The translations under genes were made by a program, and so were the position numbers. Shown here in pieces: positions 11,750-21,979 of a stretch of DNA of 64,000 nucleotides. The stretch's first letter is position 1. Every line of letters starts with the position of its first letter. The DNA is taken from assembly GCA_011800155.1 (NCBI GenBank), contig CM022369.1, positions 3,596,001 through 3,660,000 on the forward strand, written 5' to 3'. The DNA is from Flammulina velutipes. Lineage: Eukaryota; Basidiomycota; Agaricomycetes; Agaricales; Physalacriaceae. The notes beneath the pieces were generated by a model. It worked only from the letters and a program-made list of their open reading frames with translations. It was not told where the DNA came from and ran no database searches.

Positions 11750-12290
11750 TGCGATAGGCGGACTATCATTCCCAGCGTTCGTTGACGTGGGCGCCTATCG
11801 AAAGGACCAAAGTTAGTATATATATGATGCTGATAAGGACATAGAGAATGCTTACCGAATTCGCGTCGAAGCACACGGAGGCCACGTCGGTATACCGACG
11901 AACCGTTCTTTAGAACGGTGTTGGCCGTAGTGTTGCGAGACGCCAATAGTCGAAGAGATGAACGTCTAGGTTTGTAGTTAGCAATGAAACGAAGGGTGAA
12001 ATCGGAAGACGTATGGAGTATAGTATAAGAGGCAAGGGTTTACTCACCTAGGCGACGTTTTGTGGATAGAGAGGTTCGTTGACGTTGACGTTCGAGTTGG
12101 GCGCCTATCGAGGGAACAAGGTTAGTATAGATAGCAGGAAGGATAATGAACACTTGCCTGATTCGCGTCCAAGCACACGTAGGCCACGTCGGTATACCGA
12201 CGAGCCGTTCTTTAGAACGGTGTTGGCCGTAGTGGTGCGAGACGCCAATAGTCGAAGAGATGGACGTCTAAGTGTTTGTAGTCAGTACTG
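11750..12290 (-). repeat. Pair of about 310-bp exon-intron units with canonical branch points (minus strand)
   Basis: Two units about 310 bp apart share a block of about 110 nt with internal palindromes (GTCGGTATACCGAC; CGTTCT-T-TAGAACG). Read on the minus strand, each block is followed by an intron. The first is 11,855-11,795, with donor GTAAGC, branch site ATACTAAC and acceptor GATAG. The second is 12,157-12,105, with donor GCAAGT, branch site ATACTAAC and acceptor GATAG. So one sister intron is GT-AG and the other GC-AG. Each block is open in one frame (LLASR-TTANTVLKNGSSVY), but the frames do not join across the introns. The product may be non-coding or decayed. A second copy of the pair sits in B2 at about 24,375-24,915. 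Confidence 0.6.
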
Positions 12291-14989
12291 ATGAAACAAA
12301 GGTTGGGGGCGGAATAGCACCTACAGGTAATGAAGGTGGGCGATATAGATAGTCGCTATGGCGAACACGAATGGATATGGCGCGAAAGGCTATGGGCTGA
12401 CCATGAGCGGAGGTGGTAAGACAGAACTCGTGTTTGCGTACAGTTCGCCCTCGACGTCATGTTCTTCCAGCGGTATGATCTTGACTGGGTATCGCATTGC
12501 GAGGTGAATCTTGTTTGAGTTAGTATAGCGATATTAGAAGGATAAGACCACGCACTGTCCGTTGCCCGTCTGTCGTCGAGACTCTATAGCGTTCAAAAGG
12601 TGCCTTTAGCATCTCTATACGCGAGCTGAGAGTAATCCTGAGTCCGTATTAGACGCCATGTCGTGGAAGTAGTTGAGGTAGAAATCCGAAGCAGACACCG
12701 TAACAACCGTGTAATCGACGCATCCTAAAAGCCTAGTTATATCGTTAGCGCAAATAAAGGAATGGAGCAAAGACTAATAGCGTACCAGTCACTGCGTCGA
12801 GAGGTTTGAAGTCCTAGAGAATCCCAAGTGAAACGGTAAGAAAACGAACATGGTAGTAGGACCAAAGGTCCCGTGGGAACAAAACTTACAGTGCTTGATC
12901 GCTGTTGTGGGCGATGTCGAGAGTAAACTTGAGAGCCTCGAAGGGCCTATCGAAGACGGGTATGAAAGTGATAAGCGATGTGAAGAGGTTATCTGTAAGT
13001 AAGAGAGGATGAGAATAGATGGGAAGGAATGATGACTTACCGCTATCCTTCCCCCGTACTTATACCCAATATCATGCCGTTCTCGGGCGGATACGTTAGT
13101 ACGTACAGTTACTTCTGTGACGTATGTCCGCTCCGTCCGGCGGAAAGAAGAGCCCCAAGTCTTGGAAGTGCGGAATCGATTTTGATGAGAAGAGGGTGGC
13201 GGCGCGTACTAGATTGAAGTACGTACCTATTCCTGGACTTTCGGACATGAAAAACTTGTGATATTACCCTTGGGAGATACATGTTAGACGTATGTGAAGC
13301 CCCCATAGTCCGCCGTTACTTACAGTGTGCTAAACAGCCACCTTCTCCTCCTCCTTTCCCCTCCAGTCTTCCTGCACCCAAGGCGCCCAGCCGCTTACGG
13401 ATATGAATCAAGGGTCATGTAAGGTTACCCTATGATCGTCGTAGGCGGCCTCTTGAAGCGTTGAAGGCTGGAACGTCCAATTAGCGCTAACGGGTGAATC
13501 GTATCCTACCCATTGTTCGAAGCCAGCGGGCACTTGGAACATACTCCGAATACCAAGATAGTCGACGTAAGACAATCAAAGCGGCGCCCTTCAGTCCGCT
13601 GAGACGGGGATGCTCGACGCGGAATACAGAAAACGTTGGAAAGGCGTAACAGAGCGCAACGCGGACAAAGAACCCAGTCGCAGAGACAGATCACATCGAG
13701 ATATCCAACAGTCAGCCTTCAAGTGCTCAGACTAACGATCCTACATTTCGAACATGAAAGTGCGAAGAAAGACGCGGTTGCGTCACGATAAGATTGTACA
13801 AACTCGTCATAGGGTCTGATCATCCAGATTGTAAGGGTTCACGCGTCCTCGATTGCATTCAAGGCAATTCAACGCGTTTCAACGCGATTTCAGCCTCGGA
13901 ATAGACGATAATCCAGACATATAGCTCAAAAAACAACATCAAAGACGTATACAGGTCGCAAGGACTTCAGAATGACCGCCAACCACTCTGAGCATTGTGG
14001 CGCCCGTACCATTCGACACTGGCCTGGGTAATAGATACGTGGCACCCAAGTAAGGCTTGGCGCTTCATTTAGTACATTACTAATACCATTTCCGATGGTC
14101 ACCCTGACCATTCAGCTACATTGAATATTGGAAGATCCCCGTGAGTGGAATACCTCCGGAGGGACAATGGGACTGACTGTGGGCCCCGTCTGCTCGGGTT
14201 CCACATTCCAGCTCAGTTTAAGGGTAATATAATAGGATATAGCCAGCCTCCGGAGCAAACGGGGCATCACAACGACGACGTCGAGGCATGGTAATACAGA
14301 AATGTTGAATCCAATACTGCAAGTATCCGAATACTCGAGAACATCAAAGTGTTCGCTATCTTTGAGGTCTATCAGACTAATTCATTCTAAACTACTATAG
14401 GACACTATATTTGATGTAAACCGTCTATTTCAAGGTCATCCGCGCGCCGTAGAGCTCATCTTCATGGCGGGATCCCGACATAATTTGAACTTTTTCAAAG
14501 TTCCAATCGCACTTGGTACGTTCAAAAATCATACAAAGTTGTTATATTCATTACATATGGTACATTGTAGTGTAACAGATCGATATAATCAACGAATCCA
14601 AGTCTAACCCTCCGGATTCCAATTCACCCAGCACGTCTCATTGCCAAGACGTCCCGCGCGTTCCGTTACCCAGCGCTCCCAAGTCCGTGATCGGTACATA
14701 CATGAGCAAGGTACGACGCTAGAGCATGCAGGGCTCAAATCAGTAAGAACGACACAGGGAAATGAACTGTATGGCTCAAAGATCTTGAGAGCGTTCGGGA
14801 GCGTTCGGGACAGTGAAGACGGCAGGTCCCAGACGTCGGTGTCAGCGGTCGGAAGCTGTGGGTGATATATGGCGCACGCAATTGGAATCTCGCGACATGT
14901 CTTTCGAAACGGCGGGAATATGGCGTTATGGCGCGTGCGGAGCTCCTTATGTAAGGTATAGACGTCCAGGGGTGTAGTCCAGAGTACCC

Positions 14990-16845
14990 TAATGAATGAA
15001 ATTGAAGGTCAGAATTGTGTCGCAAATCGGGGTCAAAAACACGCCCCGTTGTCCAAAATAAAAAGCCCCGCGGCGAGCGGACCACCTATCTAGTAAAAGG
15101 ATGCTGTACACTGTCGACGGGAGGTGGGTGAAAGAGTTTGGAGGCAAAGACAGCGGCTGCGCCGCTGTCGCCTCGTGGATCAGAGTCCTCAGTGTCAATG
15201 TTAATGACGCTGTAATGAAGTCCCCGGAGAAGGCAATCGATACGAGCGTCGATCGCCATGGTTGATTTTCAGGGAGGGAGATATCTGTGGCGCCGGGGTT
15301 CTGTCATGGTATTGAGCCTGAAGTGCGGGACGCAGTCCCGCGACAGTCCCGTACGCAGAGTCGGGATAAATCTCGATGGTATTGGTTAAACTGGGCTTTA
15401 AGGTCAAAAATAGAGGCAAAATTGAGAACCAAAAATACGTACATTTTCCAAAATGAAAAGCCCCGCGGCGAGCGAACCACCGCTCTAGGAGAAGGATATC
15501 GTGCAGATTCGATGGAAGAGGCATCAAGTAAATGAAATCGAGGCGAAGACAGCGGCGCAGCCGCTGTTGCCTCGTGATTCGTACTGCAGAATGTCGTCAG
15601 TGGGTTCACATTGAGGCTGAGGTGCGGGACAGCGTCCCGCGACGTAAGAAACAGGCCACTTGAACTAATTTCAATGTCAAAAATAGAAGCAAATTGAGGT
15701 CAAAAAATACGCACTTTTTCCCAATTCCCAAGCCCCGCGGCGAGCGAACCCCCGCGCTAGGAATATTATATCCTCGTGAGGAACGAGGCTCACGGGCGCG
15801 GGAAAGGGTAGAGTTGAATGACTTGGGGGACGGTGGCGCAGCCACCGTCGTGAACGTCGGATGTCCATGATCGTCTAAACATGCCGAAATCCAGTTGATA
15901 CGTACACGGTCGACTTCGAACAATGGTGCAGGGGTGCTTTTCGAATGTCAAATTCTGGTCGAAAATCAATGTCAAAATAACGCACTTTTTTCGGATTCCC
16001 AAGCCCCGCGGCGAGCGACCGACCTCTCTAGCAATATGACAGCGGAAAGCGAAGCGCCCAAATGCGAATGAGGGAGCAAGTGGAGACGGTGGCGCAGCCA
16101 CCGTCCTTATCATCGGATGGGGGATCACCCCTGCGATCTAAAGAAGACGAAAAGAGTCAGCAAATCATTGATACGTACAATGTTCGCTTCCAACAATGGT
16201 GCAGGGAGGACGCGGCACCGGTGAATATTGTGCCAAGGTAACCGGGTGCATCGAAGTTCCCGATATTGGCGTGTCCTCCCCATATTCAATGGCGACAACT
16301 GGTTCAAATGACATCAATTATGCTGCAAATTGGAGGTTGAAATCACGTACCTTTGTCTGAATGAAAAGCCCCGCGGCGAGCGAATGACCTCCCGGTGGTT
16401 TGCGTCGATGTGAATAGGAAAGGCAGAAATAATTTGTGGTGCATGCAGTGTTCTGCGACGTGAAGCACCCGAACGACGAGACTAGAGCCAAAAGGTTAGA
16501 AAAAGATGCAAAATAGAGTCGAAATAAAACGCACGTTTTCCAGATTCCCAAGCCCCGCGGCGAGCGATAAACCACTCTAGCAATGGAATAGGGTGGTTCC
16601 CGAACGTCTCGCCTCGAAAGTGTCCGTAAAACAAGTGCGCCACATTAGAAATGGGTCTCTCTCCGTCGTATCCTCCCCCTTGTCGTGCTGGCGCTAACAC
16701 GAATCGAAAACATCAACAGAAAACACGAAAAACGAGCAAAAATAACGCACAATTTCCCAATATTTTTGCCCCCACGGCGAGTGGCGCACAACCTATAGTC
16801 TTGAATCTGGCGCCACCGTTCAGCCTTCATAGTTAACGTGGTGAA
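14990..16845 (-). repeat. Seven-copy array of 42-nt microexon-like blocks (B1)
   Basis: The near-invariant core CGCTCGCCGCGGGGC (minus strand) occurs near 15,065, 15,463, 15,733, 16,003, 16,370 and 16,553, with a divergent seventh near 16,773. In copies 2, 3, 4, 6 and 7 the core lies in a block of exactly 42 nt bounded by an upstream AG (CTAG or TATAG) and a downstream GTACGT or GTGCGT. Copy 1 has lost its donor (GGGGCGT) and copy 5 its acceptor, but both keep the spacing. Downstream of each donor is a related T-rich intron-like stretch. 42 nt is 14 codons; all three frames are open in most copies, so the frame cannot be assigned. Between blocks lie short perfect hairpins, listed separately. 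The array is repeated in B2. Confidence 0.7.
15149..16105. repeat. Six short perfect palindromes with 3-nt spacers between the microexon blocks
   Basis: Positions 15149-15169 (arm GACAGCGGC), 15325-15341 (arm GCGGGAC), 15549-15567 (arm ACAGCGGC), 15624-15640 (arm GCGGGAC), 15829-15849 (arm GACGGTGGC) and 16085-16105 (arm GACGGTGGC). Each has a perfect reverse-complement second arm and a trinucleotide spacer (TGC, GCA or AGC). Between the GACAGCGGC and GACGGTGGC families two base pairs change on both arms together. Paired changes argue that the hairpin, not the linear sequence, is kept. The same palindromes occur in B2 (for example around 27,767 and 28,445). Confidence 0.75.
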
Positions 16846-17062
16846 GACGTTCAGAAAAGATGAGTGTGTCGGACAATATCCGGACGTGGCGTGAGCGTGT
16901 GAGGGCAAGAGTCAGAACTTGGAGCCGGTGACTAAAATAAGTCACAGCCACGTATCCTGCCAAGGTAAATCAACAAAGATTCTAACACCCGTGATCGACG
17001 ACAGAGTTGCCATATAAGGGTCAATATGACCTGACTTGATCTCTCTCACTCTCACCGTCGTA

Positions 17063-17613
17063 ATGCCCATTCGCCAGACGACACTTCTCTTCAACGGACA
17101 AACCTTGGTATGTTCTCTTTTTCTCTCCTGCGTCTATTTGATATTGAGCCGTGACTTGTAGCAACCCGCCAAAGTGTGTCTAATACCTCCACTAACATTT
17201 TGCCAAGTTTCATGTGCGACTATGAAAACCCCATGGTACGTCCTTTGAACTGTTTATGCTATTCGGTACTGAATGGTATCCAGACGCCAACTCTTCCCAC
17301 GGCTATCACCTTCTCTCGCATCATTCAAGACCTAGGCGACATCCTTCCAAAGGTACGTCATTTGACCATTCAGTGATTTGATACTGAACGATATCTAGAT
17401 TCACTCATCATTGTTCCCACACCTATCACATTCTGATCGCATTATTCAAGACCTAACGACAACTGTTCTCGCAAAGGTATGTCATTTGATCATTCACATG
17501 ATTCGATATTGAACGATATCTAGTTCGCCTCTTCCCACGTCTCTATCCTTCGTACCTACTTTTCTACCCTCCGTTGCGTCAGACCAGTCACTGCGGTGCA
17601 CGTCACTTGTTGA
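17063..17613 (+). pseudogene. Small plus-strand spliced unit with duplicated exon-intron modules
   Basis: A TATA-like box (TATAAG, 17023-17028) precedes an ATG at 17063 by about 35 bp. Plausible exons are 17063-17107, 17162-17235, 17284-17352, 17399-17476 and 17524-17613, with introns of 46-54 nt. The last two introns are clearly duplicates: both have a CATTTGA string after the donor and end GAACGATATCTAG. Exons 3 and 4 both encode RIIQDL followed by a similar tail (LGDILPK versus TTTVLAK), and exons 3-5 are all phase 0 and open to a TGA. Exon 1 plus exon 2, however, ends one nucleotide out of phase, so no intact start-to-stop frame can be built. It is either a decayed short gene or a non-coding transcript. 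The B2 copy (ATG 29678) has also lost the donor of its last intron. Confidence 0.45.
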
Positions 17614-17633
17614 CGTGCAGATGCCGAAAAGCG

Positions 17634-17707
17634 GACTGGGATGGTTTCAACAGAGTGGGCTCTCCCTTCCGGGGGCGACAATCCCTCTGTGGTGCGCCAT
17701 CCCAGTC
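17634..17707. repeat. Perfect 11-bp inverted repeat with 52-nt loop
   Basis: GACTGGGATGG (17634-17644) is the exact reverse complement of CCATCCCAGTC (17697-17707). A second, outer pair is partly complementary (CCAGTCACTG near 17585 and CAGTGACTG near 17706), so a larger structure is possible. It lies just downstream of the small spliced unit and may form its 3' end. It is repeated in B2 at about 30,244-30,316. Confidence 0.55.
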
Positions 17708-17769
17708 AGTGACTGAGCCGGTTTCCTGCCCTCACACACCTATACTCCTACGGAGTCCGGTGGAGTGAC

Positions 17770-18414
17770 AAGTGACGCACGGGGATTTTTATTTTTTATT
17801 TTTGTATGTCCATGTAGCGCCGGGTCACGCTCGGTCGCAGTAGAAGTGCATGTACTAGACTTTTTTTTAATCAAGTGTTGTCCCTGCGGGGAGGGGAAAC
17901 TATTGACAAAAAATAAGCAAATTTTGAGAAAACGAACTTGTCAAACTCTTGAATCCATGCTTCTTTTAACCATTTATTTATCTGGGCGAGGTCACACTGG
18001 CATTCGGACTCAACTTGGCTACCCCGGACTCTGCCAATCTCTACGCTACACCCGTCCCAGTATGCCCATCTACTCAGCTAAGCCGTAGAGTAACCACAGA
18101 CAATGCCATTCAATCCGCATACCAGACCATACGGAGACGCCAAGTACGTCGCTTGAGAAAAATCGACTAATTTACGGCTTACTTTTGGTCAGAACGGCAA
18201 GCGAAATATAAAGGTCATGACTTGAATCGAACCCTCGACTGCACAGCCCCCGCGCTTTACGAGTCGCATCAGGATTGACTGCTCCCAAATCTCATGACTG
18301 ACTTTGAGCTCAGAGACGCGTCGATCGCAAAGGGCTCTCCCTCTGGACGCGTCAATCGCAGCTCCATCTGCCGCCCCGCATGTCCACCCCCACCCTCCCG
18401 ATCTTGCTTTTTCT
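17770..18414. other. Right part of B1, no gene recognised
   Basis: This holds T-rich runs, a few short frames and, near 18,210-18,300, a tRNA-like relic that I did not accept (see rejected items). The last 20 bp form the B/A2 junction, where only CTTTTCGTCGCCGTT is shared with the sequence upstream of A1. That indicates a junction with short homology at most. Confidence 0.4.
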
Positions 18415-21400
18415 CTTTTCGTCGCCGTTAGCAACATCGACCTCGTCGCTTCCAACTCTCGTCGTCATGGTCGACACTGTCAAATAACGTCTGCTCGTCG
18501 TTCTCGGAGACATGCTCGTCACTCAAAAACGGTACGTGGCCGATATATTCATCAATTAGCACGTACCGACACGCGAAACGTTCAGTCCTCCCCGTCGTCC
18601 TCATCGTCTGCCTCGATACTCGCATCTTGTTCATCTCTCTGCTCTACGACACAGACGAACGGAATCTGCTTCTAGCAGTCAACGTCGATAGCCGTTCTCG
18701 CACCTTCTGACTGGCACTCGACAATGGACGTTCCTTCCTCAGCGACCATCTGGCGTCAACGAGCATTCTCCGTCGCACTCGCCGCCTGGACACGGTGTGC
18801 AGCCTGCAGGATTTGCGACGACACAGCCAGGACCACAGCCTTATCCGTACCCAGTCAACCAGCAGCCGCAGGGGGCATGGACACCGTCCATCGCAGCGCA
18901 GCCATTCTACCCCAACTTTTATCAAAATCCAGCACCGTATTCTCATCAAGCCCCGTACTTTGACCCGCAACTTGCACAATGGGCGTATCATCAGATGATG
19001 ATGAATGCGCAACAATTCCCGCATCTACCGCCGCCACCGTCGCACCATTCGCCGTCGCAGCGCTCGAGCTCGTCGCCACCGTCGTCGAGCGACTACTTTG
19101 CGCCTAATCAGATCCCCAACATGTTCAATCCGTTCCCGAGCGGAACCCCTCCGCCACACCGAGGCAATCCCACCGACCACCAGGCTCCTGGCCCGAACGG
19201 CCAGTACCCAGGATTCCATCCTTACCGACGTCCAACCAGACAAGGCTCGCAGGCATCAGAGCCACCGGCTCCCACCGACTGGCGCCCAGCCAATCCTCCG
19301 TACGCCCGGCCCGATGCCTCGGGTTCATCATCCTCGGTGAATTCAACGCACAGTTCGCGCCAGCGTACAAACAGCAATCAGAGCGGTAAAAGCAGCCACG
19401 CTGGCCCCCAAGTCAATGGGACAGCTAGGCCAAGAAACGCCTCCCCTGCCTCCAGTTCTTCCCGTTCGTCTCCTGCTGCTGCGCCTCCAGCGAATTCGTC
19501 CCAGTCTCGACTGCCTCCGCCCCACAATCGCTCTCCTTCCTCCTCCTCGTCCAATTCTAACGCCACATCTAGTCGTACTTCGACATCATCCTCTCCTGCC
19601 AATTCTCCATCCCCGGCCTCGTCTACCCCCTCCCAACGCCCTGTTCGTCCCTCCCCTTGTCACAAGGAACGTTTACCGCCTCTGAAAAACGAATGTCTCG
19701 CGACGACAGTGATCTGGCAGCAATGCTAGACACCCCTAGCTCCAGCATGATTCGCAGCGGCGGCCTCAAAGGCAGGTTACGGCGCGCTTTGTCTTTCAAT
19801 GCCGTCCAGGCACTCAAAGAGGAGGAAGACGACGACGACGACACTTCAATAAAAGCCTCGGCGCTGGCCAAGAAACCAAAGTCACCCATAAACATAGAAG
19901 CCGCGGTTCAAAAGCCAGGTGGAGGGGTTATCAGTCCGGATAGCGGGGGAGACGACGTCTCGACACGAGCGCCGTCGACTGTGCAGACAAAGAAGAAATC
20001 GCGGGCGGCGTCGCTCTTCAGCTCACGTATGAACGGCAGCACAGATAATATCTCGCTCTCGTCGACCGTTAGCAGCGCCAGTGTCATGATTCGCAAACTT
20101 GGCTCTATGGGTAAACTCGCACGGCGGAACTCCCTCGCTGGGATCACTTCCTTATTCAAGGACAAAGACAAGGACAAGGACAAGGATAAAGAAGGCGACA
20201 AAAAGGGGAAGAAGAAGGAGAAGAAAGTCGCCAACGCCAAGGGTGAAGCTAGCGAGGCCAGCGTGTCGCACGTTACTGCCGAGTTGGACCGGACGAGTAG
20301 CGCGGATTGGAGTGTGGGAGGGGAGATGACGGGGTTGAGTCCCGCTGCCAAGTTAGCGCGACAACATACGCTCAAGACCAACGCGGAGGCGGCTGCTCGT
20401 GCCAAAGCGGAGAAGGAGGCGGTCGCTGCTGCAGAGGCTGCGAGAGCGAATGGTGCGTCAGGAGTCCCAGCCTGGGAGAGGAACACGACGACTCGTCAGG
20501 CTTCTCCTGTCAAAGGCGGTGGGATACGCGTCAATGAGGATGGAACGCGCGTTTTTGTTGAGGAGGACGAGGACGAGGACAGTGACGACGGACACTATAC
20601 TAGACAGGCTGGACCTAGTGATCATATGGAGGGTTGGGACGATGACGAGGATTGGGGAGAAGGGGACGAGGACGAGGATGTGACGATTCGACAAGGCCTT
20701 GACGATGTCAATCTGGACGGTGATGACGAGCACGAGCCATGGGCTACCGACGTTCGCCGTAGTATCGAGCGAAAACGAAGGCCAGCTAAAGGTATCCTCA
20801 AATGTGAGCCATCTATTCGATTTACGGTGCTGTTGACTAAAATATCCATAGATGCAGCGACATACGACCAACAAGTCTACCTGCAAGACACTCCTCAGCA
20901 GAATCGTCTACGCTCGAATTCATACAATGCGCATCCTGGTCCGAGTGCCGACCTTGTTCCTCTGGCGGGAATACCAGATCCCGAGCATATCGACGGGTTA
21001 TCGAGGCATCCCTCACACTCGTCGGCGCATGGCCCTTCAGCGTCGACGGCGCCGCCTTCTTTACCTCCACTAACATTCGACTCGAACGCCGCCCGATTAA
21101 GTTTGGATTCGCAGGAATCGCCCGAAAGTCCTGCGAGCGTGCATCATCCTATACCGGAAAAGGCGACTTCGATCTTTAACCATCCGAACCTCAATTCCTC
21201 TGCGCCGGCTCTTTCTACCATGTCATCCGCGGCACCCACTCTAACGCATCGTTCGGCGACTGCACCGAGCAAGAGATTAGCGTTCGCCAGCAATCTCTCG
21301 GTGTATGATACGTTCAGTGCCACGGTGTACGACCGAAGGAGCGAGCCTGCGACGTGGAGTCGATTGACGCCGCAGCTTGCACAGCGGATCAAGGAGGAGC

Positions 21401-21979
21401 TGAATTCGTACAAAATGGAGGAGATGGAGGTGCACGCCGCGAGTCGGATCCAGTACGTACCCCTTCATCGTCTCTACACTCGTTCCCTGCTAACGTTTCT
21501 CTTTTCTAGCACGCAATTCTATGTTTGAGAGCTGTATCGAGGGTATTGGATCCGCATATGTTCTTATATACGAACCTGTCCCGCCTGACGACCAACCATG
21601 TTCTAGTTTCCCGGAATCACACTCACCATCACCCCACCCGCACATCATATCTCACATAACATAACAGTGTTTACATATACCCTCCCTCACGATGTAATAA
21701 TCTTATCGGCCACATTTGTGGCCATTTTCTTCTTTCCCCTTCGGCTCTACACTCATTGCTCTCACATTCACACTCGCTATTTTCTCTAATTTTTGGACGG
21801 ACTAATTACAGCAAGTTCCCCCACGTACCATTGTTCCCCACCCATCCATCGTGCTATCCATTCATTATGAAATATAAATCGCTCTTTTTTACATTAGCTT
21901 ATGGACAGGAATTAGGAGTAATTCTTCGGGAGATACGCTTGTTATTCGTTGACGGTATTTTATTCAAAATGTAGTCTAT
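18415..21979 (+). repeat. Segmental duplication unit A, copy 2 (A2), recombinant copy
   Basis: Direct copy of A1, offset 12.63-12.69 kb. The 5' quarter carries the same distinctive changes as A3: the upstream ATG as ATA, a 12-nt loss before the ATG, an 11-nt loss at codon 6, and three 9-nt losses between 18,920 and 18,970. The 3' part instead carries A1 states: G at 20,127 (A3 has A at 32,736), TTTTCTAG acceptor (A3 has TTTTCAAG), GAGCTGAATTC (A3 GAGCTAAATTC), and the A1-type 3' UTR. The switch lies between about 18,970 and 20,127. Confidence 0.88.
18724..21528 (+). pseudogene. Bni4-like gene copy 2, frame-broken
   Basis: Homologous to the intact gene at 6057-8900. The conserved ATG (18724) is present, but an 11-nt deletion about 15 nt downstream throws it out of frame and it stops at 18,963. 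The homologous frame resumes from about 18,797 without an ATG. It is then broken again by loss of one C in a C run near 19,655, and the remaining frame continues to the end, including the C-terminal domain and the last intron (GTACGT...TTTCTAG). The single-C loss could be an assembly error. The 11-nt deletion is shared with copy 3 and is probably real. If translated at all, it would start at an internal Met such as the one near 19,120. I infer a pseudogene; a truncated functional form cannot be excluded. Confidence 0.75.

Larger units (their letters stand above)
9352..18414. repeat. Segmental duplication unit B, copy 1 (B1)
   Basis: About 9.06 kb lying between A1 and A2 and repeated almost perfectly between A2 and A3. 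It has no ORF above about 142 codons. Instead it holds families of internal degenerate direct repeats: about 450 bp (9.7-11.0 kb), about 300 bp (11.75-12.3 kb), 180-400 bp (15.0-16.85 kb) and about 120 bp (17.1-17.55 kb). Most carry recognisable splice sites. On the minus strand, GTAAGT/GTGAGT/GTACGT donors occur every few hundred bases between 9.7 and 16.8 kb, far more often than in the flanking spacers. The region reads as intron-rich transcribed DNA of unknown product, not as a transposon: I find no integrase, transposase or reverse transcriptase fragment. Confidence 0.8.

Noticed and set aside
14990..16845. CRISPR-like array
   Set aside because: Repeats are degenerate, spacing is 180-400 bp and irregular, and the host is a eukaryote.
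18205..18310. tRNA-like sequence on the minus strand in B1 (copy near 30,815-30,920 in B2), with a B-box-like GGTTCGATTC and a 7-bp acceptor-like pairing (GTCATGA/TCATGAC)
   Set aside because: The T stem does not pair, no A box or proper anticodon stem-loop with U33 can be built, and GTCATGAC is self-complementary anyway. At most a relic.
9352..18414. B as a transposon or virus-derived element
   Set aside because: No integrase, transposase, reverse transcriptase or helicase motif, no terminal repeats of B itself, and no target-site duplication; B is bounded only by A copies.
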